Notes under the pieces: generated by a model
Told to the model about the DNA's origin: nothing
Seen by the model: only the letters and a program-made list of their open reading frames with translations
The model's database searches: none
Assembly (NCBI RefSeq): GCF_001641265.1
Contig: NW_020167553.1
Span: 62,001 to 126,000 of the forward strand
Reading direction: 5' to 3'
DNA from: Pseudogymnoascus destructans
Lineage: Eukaryota > Ascomycota > Leotiomycetes > Thelebolales > Thelebolaceae
DNA length: 64,000 nt
Part shown: positions 54,799-64,000 of the stretch, one piece after another
Position numbering within the stretch: the stretch's first letter is position 1
How the letters are laid out: each line of letters starts with the position of its first letter
Program-made: the position numbers and the translations under genes

Positions 54799-55597
54799 CT
54801 ACATTTCGTAGAACTGGCTGAGAAACTCCTCTGATTCTTTTGTTGGAGGCAAAAGTACCAATGTATCATCGGATGGCAAGACCCACTTGAAATTGGTGCT
54901 CGGTTTCTTCAGCCAACATCTCCCAAGCTTCATATGCTCTGCCAGCATCAAGATCAACATGGAAACCATGCTGAGTAGTATCATAATCATCAGGGTACCA
55001 CTCAGCTGGCCCAGGAAGATATGCAATGTCACCATCAAGATTCCATGAGGTGAAGTTTCTCCAAACAGCCATTTCCGTCTTTGAGAAGTATAGATGTGGC
55101 GGAACCTTGTTGTAGTAGATCCTAGAGATGTTAGCTAGTTACTATAATTATTACTATAGTTACTTACCCTGTAGTTGGATCAATTGCAGGGGGCAATTTC
55201 TCAAGGAAGTCTGGGTCTGTGTTGACCTTCTTCATTAGTTGTAACATTGATTGGTATGCAACCCTCCACTTTCGGCGCCAGAGGGAGAATCCCAACTGAT
55301 CCACCTTCTATATTATATTAGTAAAGCTCAAATGTAATGGGTAATGGGTTCTCATCCATACCTTGGTTGTAGCGACAGATTGTGCCACCATCTCTCTCTG
55401 GATCTTCTGAATTCCAACATCATCAACGCCATTGGCCTTCTCATCTTCCCTCCACATAGCCTCTTGCACTACCTCATCATCCTCATCCTCGGTTTCCCAA
55501 GCAATGTTTCCGTCATCCCAAAGAGAATATGCCCCCCCTCCCTCACCAATCCCAAGACGTTGCTGAACAACAGTTGCATGCTTTCCATCACGTACAC
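54799..55597 (-). pseudogene. unknown spliced gene, degenerate
   Basis: Three exon-like pieces on the minus strand: 55597-55362, 55307 to about 55173, and about 55124-54799. They are separated by GTATGG...ATATAG and GTAAGT...CTCTAG introns. The reading is RDGKHATVVQQRLGIGEGGG, AYSLWDDGNIAWETEDEDDE, then KVDQLGFSLWRRKWRVAYQS, then GIYYNKVPPHLYFSKTEMAV and PAEWYPDDYDTTQHGFHVDL. After EAWEMLAEE the frame shifts by one base, and the expected end WVLPSDDTLVLLPPTKESEE lies in the other frame. It is acidic and tryptophan-rich. I do not recognise the family. The upstream exon would fall beyond PogoC. It is probably part of the same old element as the hAT fragment, since the introns share a motif. Confidence 0.5.
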
Positions 55598-55647
55598 TGT
55601 TTCTATGTTACTATACTTATTACTATAACAGTGGATAGGAATAATCA

Positions 55648-57842
55648 TTGGTTCTCAAACCACCGCCTGGAGGCGGTTGGCGAAAGCGAACTGGGACGCG
55701 AAAGCGATTGTGGGACACTTCGGGAGCGGACTCGCGACGCGACACGACCGACCATGAACATGACCGACAACAAGCACAACCACAACCACAACTATGCCGG
55801 TAGTTGAAGTAAATAAAAATGAAGCTCTTTTAAATGCCATTGAATTTTTAAATGAAAACCCAACAGAGAAGAGTGCTACAGTAGCACGGATGTACAGAGT
55901 AAACCCAAGTACGCTCCGGACTATACGACTACGACAACGACGCGCATCACCACAACGCACCGCTGTGCCACGCGGAGGCCAGAACAGAGTACTGTCTGAT
56001 CTACAAGTTACAGCTATACAAAGATACATCCAACGCTCGTACGAAAATGGGTACGGTGCAACTAAGCCTATGGTGTTCAGTGCCATCTGCCAACTACGTG
56101 CAGCAGAAACTCCAACATGTGCACCACCATCACAACGGTGGTTCCAGACATGGATTAAGACACAACAACACAACTTCCATACAATAAAAACCCGGCCAAT
56201 TGAAGCAGCACGGGTTGCATCTCATGAAGTATCAGCTATTAAAGAATGGTTTTATGAATTTAAAGATGTGTGTAATCAACTAGATATTACTGCAGGTGAT
56301 ATCTACAACTTTGATGAAGTTGGATTCCGTGTAGGAATGAGCACCGGTGAACATGTGTTGGTACCATCTGCAGTAAAGGAGGTAAGTTGTTTCTACTTAT
56401 CTTACTTTATATTATTCTAATATTTATAGCTTTATATACAAGCTCCAGAGAACAGACAAAGTCTTACAGTTATAGAGACAATTTCAGCTGCTGGCATTGC
56501 ACTTCCACCGTTCCTTATTATACAAGGAAAATTACACATGGAAAGTTGGTACCATGACAATCTACACGGTGATGAGAAAGTTGCAGTATCCGATTCCGGA
56601 TATACAAACTCTGAGCTTGCAATGGAATATCTACAGCATTTTATTCAACATACACCGTCTATAAGAACGAAATTGTTAATAATGGACTCTCATGTCTCAC
56701 ATGAAGTTCCAGAGTTTATAATACTTGCACATCAACACAATATACACTTACATGTGTTTCCGTCTCATCTTACGCATATTCTACAACCGCTAGATGTTAC
56801 TGTGTTTGCACAATATAAACATTGGCACCGACGTGCAATTCAACAAGCAATCCGGAATTTTGATACAGATTATAATGTTATATCTTTCTTTAGAGACTTG
56901 TCTACTATCCGTAAGCAGACATTTACAAAGGGTAACTGTATCAAGTCTTTTAGAGATGCAGGTATTTGGCCACCTAACTATGAAAAGATTCAAGAGAAGG
57001 TTGCTATATATGCAAAACCAGAAGTTTTAGAAACACCACAACGCGCATTTCAAGCAAGTTATGATCTTTCAACATGGAGTCAAACATTTGATAAGATCCT
57101 TAGTTCACCATCACGGCAAAAGTGGGCATCTTCTTATACTGAAATCCAAACTCAGTTAACAGAGGCTGAGCTGTTCCAGTCAGAGCTTGTACAAATTACT
57201 ACTATTATGACTGAGCAATGACAGCGGAAGGTTAGAAGTCGGAAATCTATTCAAAAAGGCGGTGCTATTACAGTTGAACATGCACGGCAAAGGATTTATG
57301 AGAAGAAGGTAAAGGAGCAACTTTTAGAAGAAGCACGGGAGAAAAGAGAGAGAACACGCATGGTGAACGTTGAGCGTAAGATGCAGCTCCGTGCTGGCAT
57401 CGATGCACGGAAGGCAGAACGTACACGGAAAAAGGACCTACATGAATTTCAAAAAAGTAACCCAGACACGGAGCCACCAATTGGCTTACGTACAGAAATC
57501 ATTGACCCGGACGTTACACAGAAAAAACGTGAGGAGGAGGAGGAGGCGGACCGACTGTTAGCCATCGAGGAGAGTGGGTACGTGAACTTTGCAGGCTTGG
57601 ACTACGACATGATTCACGATGCAAGTGACGGTGGCTGTGATGATCAATCACTGCCTGACAATCAAATCTTTTTTAATTATTTAATTCTATAACTTATATA
57701 TATTTACAGCATTGTTACGTTGTCAGTCGTGTTCATGGTCGGTCGTGTCGCGTCGCGAGTCCGCTCCCGAAGTGTCCCACAATCGCTTTCGCGTCCCAGT
57801 TCGCTTTCGCCAACCGCCTCCAGGCAGTGGTTTGAGAACCAA
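55648..57842 (+). mobile_element. PogoC: pogo-like element with about 125-bp inverted repeats
   Basis: The two ends are inverted copies for about 125 bp: TTGGTTCTCAAACCAC at 55648, and its complement GTGGTTTGAGAACCAA ending at 57842. Inside lie CGAAAGCGAACTGGGACGCG and the matching sequence at the right end, with only a few mismatches. The repeat contains its own smaller palindrome, CCGCCTGGAGGCGG. A TA duplication is not visible at the exact ends, unlike PogoA/B. Total length is 2.2 kb. Confidence 0.9.
55794..57690 (+). pseudogene. PogoC transposase, one nonsense codon
   Basis: Exon 55794-56381, a 48-bp intron (GTAAGT...TTATAG), then 56430-57690. N-terminal helix-turn-helix (ATVARMYRVNPSTLRTIRLR) and CENP-B-like part (RYIQRSYENGYGATKPMVFS). 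DDE aspartates lie in IYNFDEVGFRVG, LLIMDSHVSHE and LQPLDVTVF, with 35 residues between the last two. A single TGA at 57219-57221 follows TIMTEQ. The same frame continues for 156 codons with the expected basic helical C-terminus (HARQRIYEKKVKEQLLEEAR) and acidic end. The rest of the gene is clean, so this looks like a recent loss, or a truncated but perhaps still active protein, since all three aspartates precede the stop. Confidence 0.88.
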
Positions 57843-57909
57843 CGATTAGTTATAGTTAATTTAATATGTTATGGTTGATTTATTGATATTCAAAGTAGAA
57901 TGCCAATGA

Positions 57910-57957
57910 AAAGTGTCCGAGGTACTGATATGTCCGACGTACTGATAAACCACGTTA
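57910..57957. repeat. right terminus, inverse match to 45054-45087
   Basis: AAAGTGTCCGAGGTACTGAT, a second copy of GTCCGA(C)GTACTGATA, then AAACCACGTTAC. It probably marks the right edge of the second nested block, because a gene with a normal intron resumes immediately after it. Confidence 0.6.
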
Positions 57958-58713
57958 CCTGAATTGCAACATGTAAGTACACCATGCACATCAACTCTAA
58001 TCATGCTAACTGGGAATAGACATCATGGCTACCAAACACGATGCACTTTACACCACCCCTTTGCCAGCAGAATTCCAGGCAAAGGCTTGCATTCTTAATG
58101 ATGAATGTCTCCATTCCAAGGATGAGATGAATACAATTCGGGAATCACTTATGAACCATACCTTCATTGCGAGCCGTAACAAGAGGATTACCATTGCTGA
58201 GTCTCATGTCCCATACATGCGCAATATCGACTTGGGAGATGGAGATAAGGGATCGATGCTGAAGGTTCTTGTGTTGGATTATGAGCATTGTCCAGAGGAT
58301 ATCCAGGAGCAGATTGATCAGGTTGCAGAGCACATTCATGGACGATATCATCTGGACAGACCACAATCTGGCTTCATGCGGATATGGAGTCGCTGCAGTA
58401 TGCCCCTTCTACCCAGGGCAAGTCTGCGTCGTCCGAGAAGAAGAAGGAGCTCTTTGCAAGGAGCATGGTGCACATCCCTGATGCCGGTCGGCGAGAGCGC
58501 GAGTACCTGCGCTTCAGCAAACACCTGCAGCAAGTCGCAACCTGGTTCCTGGTTCGAGACAAGCTCGGCCCTGGCGCGGTCTGCCTCTTCCTAGGGCAGA
58601 TATCAGACACGTGGGTGACAAGGACCCTTACATGGCAGGACCTCAACGTCTGGCTGAGACTCGTCCGAAACGAGGCTGCATTGAGCAGGGTGACCGTCTC
58701 TGGCCACGCATAG
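57958..58713 (+). pseudogene. unknown gene, 5' truncated and frameshifted
   Basis: An intron-like GTAAGT...GAATAG segment (57975-58020) is followed by an open frame, MATKHDALYTTPLPAEFQAK, with HVPYMRNIDLGDGDKGSMLK. A shift near 58345 moves the reading to the next frame, GQTTIWLHADMESLQYAPST, which runs to RLVRNEAALSRVTVSGHA and stops at 58711-58713. The 5' end is lost at the block edge at 57957. I cannot assign a family. It is tail to tail with the helicase, the two stops being about 30 bp apart, so the pair may belong to one mobile or subtelomeric unit. Confidence 0.5.
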
Positions 58714-58743
58714 AGAGGAAGATGTTGGAGATGTGATGGGAGC

Positions 58744-61700
58744 TCAATCTACCAGTGTAGCTAACCCTTTGTGAATACATCTATGCGCACTGGCCATCCC
58801 ATTTTCCTCCTCGATCAAAATGGCCTGGTCCGTGCGCCACCCATCATCCGAACTCTGCCAACACCAGTGCTGCAACACAGTTTGCCTGTATACACTTGTT
58901 GCCCTCGAGTGATGCGACCTCTCCCAGCCATGCCATGTACTGCGGGACGTCTTTGAAGCCTCGCTGGAAATGTCGCTTGAGCCAGCCCGCTGCACCCGGT
59001 CGAGCAAAGATAACACAGAGGCATGACCATGTCAGGGAATTGGCACTCGTCATCCTCGTGCTCGGGATCTGCCCGGTGGCAGATCCCCTGTGGCTGGTAG
59101 CAGAAGAAACAGACCACATACGGTGCTATCCAGCCATGCCTTCCCTTCGTCCTTGCATCATCCTTTGCCCGTATCCATTTAAACCCCATAGCGCATGTGT
59201 TGACATTGTGCACAAAGGGCCGCTGCATCGTGCAGCAGTACAGGCAGAGACCCAGCATCAGCTTGAGATCCTGCTCATACCTGCTTAGTGCCTCATCCTT
59301 CATGTGGTCTTGTCGGAACACCTCCTCTGGCCCAGTGGTCACATCAACAGCCTCTTGCGATAATTGGAACTCGAGCCCTGCTGGCCTCACCTCTGCGTGT
59401 CCGCACTGGCAAACAGAGCAGGGCACCTCACCCTCCATACACCAGCGCCAGTCAAGCTTCTGATCCAGGAACTGCGACAGTACTCCGCGGGAGCAGAACT
59501 CCTTGGAGAGGAAGAGCTGCATTCCTTGGGTGTCAGGTGGGAGGTTGCCATCCTCGTTCACCTTCCAGGATGATCAGAGTATGACTATAGATGTAGCTGG
59601 TTCCCCGTCACGACCGGCTCTGCCAGACTCTTGAGAGAAGTCAGTTATCCTATTAGGCTCATCGACATGAATCACTACTCAGACTTGAGGATAGTCAAAC
59701 CCGACACCAAGGGCAGACGTCGCAGCCATGATGGGCTGGTTCCTGTCCCCGAGCCATGACTCTATCACTGCAGCCGTTTCCTCCTCCGACGCCAGGTCGG
59801 ACGTGTATACCGGGCAGTCGAGGATCTCCCTCATCTCTTGCATGGCAGCCTTGGTTCAGCAGTAGATGATGACCTTGCCATTGGACCTGTCGAGACCCTT
59901 CGACCAGGAATCTATCACATGCGTAGCTGCCCTGTCAAAGATGTCTCCTTCAGCGGTGTCGACAAGGTACTGGATGTTTGGCCTGTTTGTAGACTCCCGG
60001 ATGATGGCTGGCCGCACCAGCTTGTTCAGCTGCACAAACTCCTCCTCCATTGCTGGGGGGAGCGTTGCTGTGAGCCAGATGGTCTGGGTACGGATCTGCC
60101 GGACGTACCATCCAAGCTCCATCATGGATGGGCGGTAGTCGCTCGCAGTCACAGTCAGGTGTGTAATGGTGGGTGCACCAGATATGAGAATCTAGCCACC
60201 CAAGGAAGGGATGAATTTACTAAGACAACACACTGTCTTAGGAAACAGAGCCAAAGGGTTGTAGCTTAGACTATTCCACAACGCAGCAATCAGGTGTATG
60301 ATGTGGTGAAGTGGTTTAGACAAGTTGCAACAAATGTTGAGTCTGAGAACTCAGGGGTAAGTCAGAGGTTAGCACCTCACTGACTTTTCAAAAACAGAGA
60401 ATAACAAGATCAATGCTTGGAAGCTTGTAAAAGACGTGGAAGTATGTGATAGTCGATTTACTGTATTGCCTGCTTGCCCTTTCTTAAGGAAAGGGCAATC
60501 CTATTTATGCCAAAGGAGTGTAGTTCTCTCATTTTCCATGACTTTCCATGACTAACCAGGCTTGGTAAATGTATTAGAAATCAAGTGCGACCCACAACTA
60601 GCTTGCTAATCATGTAGTGAACGTAAGAGAATCCCATAGAACCATCTCTTGGGTTCCTAGCCTATAGGAAGTGAAAAGGAGGTCCAAGGTCAGAGTACCT
60701 ATAGACAAATTATGTCATAACTTAACCAATCTTGTGGGTAACTAAGGAGCGATGACGTGTAATGAATCATAGAGGGTTGTAGAAGCTTCTAGAGCTATCG
60801 TTTATGTTCCTAGGCCTCTAGTTGGTAGAGATATGCCATGTGGTAGTATTGGCCCACCCCCTTAAGGAGGAGATTTTCTTAATAACTTGTTCAATGAGTG
60901 TCCAAATGATATGCCGTGATGTATGTAGCATAAACAGATGTAGTAGAAGAGTTTGCAGCAATCGTTGAGTAGTATTGCTTCTGTTGTTGGTGTGATAAGC
61001 CAAGATATGTATGGTGACTTGTAGGTTTGAGGAGGAGATTTCTAAGTTTGCTCTTGAGTTTGATAGCAAACTGAGTGCAACGAATGTCAGTATGACAAGG
61101 TGGGCCTCGTCGATGACAATCCTGTCGAGCTCTTGCTGGAATTGGAGCGTGCGCACGTAGTCCATGAAACCTTCTGTGCAAGCTGCCTCTGCAGAAACGA
61201 TGACGAGGGATGCTTTCTGCTTACATCCGATCGTCCACACCAATGGCTGTATCCCCACCTCGCGGCACCGGCTGACCATGTCTCCGCGGAGAGCTACTGC
61301 TGGGATCACGAGGATTGTGGTGCGGTCCTCTGCCACTGCAGTCCCGACCAGGAAGACGAGCGTCTTGCCAGACCCTGTCCCGAGGATGAGCACCAGCTGC
61401 TCAACAGGCTTCACCATCATTGCCACCAGCCCACGTCTTTGCCCTGCTCGGAACTGCAGGTCTGGTGCACTGTAGAGCTTTCGCGCTGCATCAAGAAGGT
61501 CTGATTCAGAATAGGCCTTTCTTGGCCTGGCCTGGCTATGCTTAGCCGCATCCATCACCCGCAAGGACAGGACCTCGGACATCCCACGTGGTCGCTTGCC
61601 ATCCAGGATACGATCGAACCGGAAGAAGCTGTGCCAGCTGCTCGAGGCCTTGTATGCGCGATGAAGCAGGACGTTCATCGTGAGTGTACTACTGCCTGCA

Positions 61701-63984
61701 TACGCTTGGTTGAACGTGCGGTAGCTGTGGTTACTCTGCTCGGCCATCGCCATGAGCTCACTCTCCTCGTCGTCTCCAGCATCTCCCTCAAGATCAAAGC
61801 TGGCCCGATCTCCTCCACCAAACTTCTCCTTGCAGATAGACATGGACATCTGGCACCAGTTGGCTGTATGCAGTGATGGTATATCAGCACGCGCACATGC
61901 TCTCCTCAGGCAGGCCGTGACGGCTCCATCAGACCACACACCACCAGTCTTTGCCCACAGGTACGGACTTATCAGGGCCTTTGGCTGCTGCTGTCTGAGG
62001 AATATCTGCTGGAGAGGGATGACGTATGCAATGTAGTCGAGGAGCATGTCTCCAATAGCTCGAGGGAGGAAGCGCACATTGTCCTTGTACAGTCCAGACT
62101 GTTGCTGGCCCTTATGGTATTGCGTGTAGATCAGTACGAGCTTCTCCCATATATATACATGGCGCATCCGAGCAGTGTTGCACCATGTTATTGACAGCAG
62201 CTCCGGCTCGCGAAGAGGCTGCCCTGCTGTGATATGACAGAGGACAAGGAGTTGCTTCAGGAATTGCTGCACATAGCCTTCGTACACAGCAATTGCCTTG
62301 ACAGACAACATCATCCCATCTCCGTCCTTTGCCTCGATGATAAACATCCGCCGGAGCTCAGCACTGCCTTGAATCATACCAAGCAGTGCGATGTCTGCAG
62401 ACTGCACGAGCTCTGTGTTGCCCTTGTTGGTCAACCATGACACGCCAGCATCCTCGGTGTCAAGATCATCCCTCAGCCTCCATGATTGCATTGGCACCAG
62501 CTCATTCGACTTGAACATCAGCTTGTCGTATAGTAAGGAGTGAGCCTGACGGAACTCGGACGCTACCAGCTGCTCTATATGCGACATCCTCAACTCGACC
62601 CCTCGAAACGTCATGTTCTGCCCATCGACCGACCACCGCGCCTGGTGCATAGCAATGGCTGCCTTTGACACCTTGAACAGGTACAGCCGCCACTGCAGGA
62701 TGTGACCGAATGGAGTCTCTGCCAGCTGCTGGAACGTCTTTGAGCAGACGTCTGTGAGGAAGGCTGGGATGCGGTCCTCATCATCCTGGTTTTGGTGACA
62801 GGCGTAGTCAAAGATTATCAGCTGCGCTGTCCATGTCAGCGCTGACAGATGGCTGTTGTAGTTGCCAGCTTCCTCCCATAGTCCGCTGCCACCACTCTTC
62901 CTCCGGCTGATCATTGCGCAGAAGCTCAGCACGGCTGACCGGAAGGGCATGCTTCCCACCATCTGGCAGATCAGCGCCATGTACAGCTTCCGTATCCAGC
63001 CCTTGAGTTCGTGGTTCTCTTCAGGCGGGATGTGGAACATGGCACGGTCCTCGAGTATGGCCATTATCTTATCCATGGCCCTCCTCTGGCCTTGGTAGTC
63101 TCAATGACCTCGTGGGGCAGCACCTGGTCTGGTTGGGTGCTGGTGAAGTGGTGGCGCACACTCCGTTCTCCATCATCATCGTCCTTGTCGCCCATGTTAT
63201 ATGGCACGTTGTAGTAGTAGACGAGCAGCTGCTTGAATGTCGCAAAGTACTTTGTCAGCGTCGACGGGTTCTTGAATGATCTGAAGCCATCCGACTGGCC
63301 TGACGCTCCTGCGTAGAAGGAGTTCAGGATGTTTGCCCTCTGCTGCGTCATCTTGCGCTCCTTGGAGTTGTCACTGCACAGCCTGTACACATCGCGCAGC
63401 AGACTCTCTGCGGCCCGCACAATGTGCGTCAGGTACGACTCTGGATCATACTTCCTTCCATCGCTACGGCCGTCATTCCCCGCCTTCCTAAGTGGTTGCA
63501 CCTTAGGCAGCTGGTACGAGCTGTAGATCTCCTCATCCTTCAGCCCAGTGAGGTGGCTTGGGAATCCCGTCCGCTCTAGCCAGGGCACTCAGTCTATCTT
63601 GGAGGTAAGGTCCCGCACTACACTTGCAGCCTCCTCTTGGTCTTTTGTGGCCTCTTCAACATCCTTGCTGATCTTCTCGAATAGCATGTCTTCCTTCAGC
63701 TGGCGCTCCTGGTCTTGTTGTGTTGTCGTAGCTTGGGGTAGCTGGGTAATGTCTTGTGTATTACTTAGAGGTGCAACTGCAAAGTAATTGATCCGATTAC
63801 CACCTTTAAAGTATGTCTGTAGCTCGCACTCCTTCCACAGCTGGCCATGCATGGTCTTCTGTTGCGCAGCCTTTAACCTATGCTCTACTCGCAAGTGCTC
63901 CTTCATGTTCGCTAGGTTGCGTGTGCAGTAGATGCATTGCGGGCGGAGGCAGTAGAACCCATCATGCCTCGTTAGGCCTTGCAC
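58744..63984 (-). pseudogene. OrsD-like/recombinase-like/RecQ-type helicase protein, heavily broken
   Basis: Reads right to left. N-terminus (from 63984): C2H2-type CIYCTRNLANMKEHLRVEH and LQTYFKGGNRINYFAV, resembling fungal OrsD (DUF3505) proteins. A TGA follows DLTSKID (63591-63589), then PWLERTGFPSHLTGLKDEEI. A one-base shift lies near 63070. The central frame (63076 down) continues through ANWCQMSMSICKEKF and QSNHSYRTFNQAYAGS, the region where such proteins carry a tyrosine-recombinase-like AWRH...GHSS...Y pattern. Next come SSSWHSFFRFD and the helicase core: P-loop LGTGSGKTLVFL near 61360 and DEAH box VIDEAHL. Solo LTR-3 cuts in here. Beyond it, WLTATLPPAMEEEF, IIYC-TGA, ALGVGFDYPQV-TGA and SQESGRAGRDG complete a RecQ-like core. 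The C-terminal Cys-rich part (CSVCQCGH) is frameshifted near 58990. The true start may lie outside the window. Confidence 0.75.
60162..61097. mobile_element. solo LTR-3 inside the helicase gene
   Basis: 936 bp, TGTAATGGTG...GTATGACA, flanked by AGGTG at 60157-60161 and 61098-61102. Almost identical to solo LTR-1. It interrupts the helicase right after the DEAH box (VIDEAHL), and an open frame runs on into the LTR for about 90 codons, which is an artefact. Confidence 0.93.
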
Positions 63985-64000
63985 GGGTTGCGCCAGCTGT

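Noticed and set aside
60818..61097. C-terminal 90 residues of the helicase open frame
   Set aside because: They are translated from solo LTR-3 and also appear as an open frame in solo LTR-1, so they are not part of the host protein.
58744..63984. TGA recoded as an amino acid, which would make the helicase intact
   Set aside because: The gene also has frameshifts and an LTR insertion, and neighbouring host genes end at TGA normally, so decay is the simpler reading.

Overview
This 64 kb window comes from a filamentous ascomycete fungus (Pezizomycotina). The genes are split by short GT-AG introns of about 45-70 bp with CTRAY-like branch points. The conserved genes have clear fungal relatives (Nup37, Ace2/Swi5-type zinc-finger factor, Kap121, uS2m, Sds23, SNIP1/Pml1, LipA-NB-ARC). 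The mobile DNA is of the fungal type (chromodomain Ty3/gypsy, pogo-like DD35D transposons, hAT, OrsD/RecQ helicase). I cannot place the class or species from the sequence alone. Layout: positions 1-14.4 kb are compact host DNA. Its genes are Nup37 (+), an Ace2-like C2H2 factor (-), a CBS/PB1 tail-anchored protein (+), mitochondrial ribosomal protein uS2m (+) and karyopherin Kap121 (-). From 16.7 to 18.4 kb lies a ferric reductase gene that is broken because its middle third is inverted. From 18.67 to 30.2 kb is a nested set of mobile elements: a decayed pogo element holds an almost intact chromodomain gypsy element (5-bp target duplication acgtt) and a solo LTR, and a second solo LTR of that family sits inside the gypsy at the gag/pol boundary. 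The gypsy carries a spliced antisense gene with a cysteine cluster between pol and the 3' LTR. From 30.5 to 44.7 kb is host DNA again: a cysteine-rich single-pass surface protein, a hairpin-rich gene-free stretch (32.29-32.61 kb), a LipA/NB-ARC NLR-like gene, an FHA-domain splicing factor and Sds23. From 45.05 to 57.96 kb is a second nested block bounded by similar inverted termini. It holds a truncated hAT transposase, an intact pogo element, a frameshifted gypsy on the minus strand, an unknown degenerate gene and a pogo-like element with about 125-bp inverted repeats. From 57.96 kb to the window end is a decayed locus: a broken gene of unknown family and, tail to tail with it, a large OrsD/recombinase-like/RecQ helicase protein, which is itself cut by a third solo LTR. 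How the parts relate: the host genes are housekeeping or regulatory (nuclear pore, nuclear import, mitochondrial translation, splicing, cell-cycle control), plus one immune-like NLR; I see no metabolic cluster. The mobile DNA has accumulated by insertion into earlier insertions. Several elements remain open or nearly so, and the visible nonsense mutations are TGA, which suggests slow CpG decay rather than strong repeat-induced point mutation.
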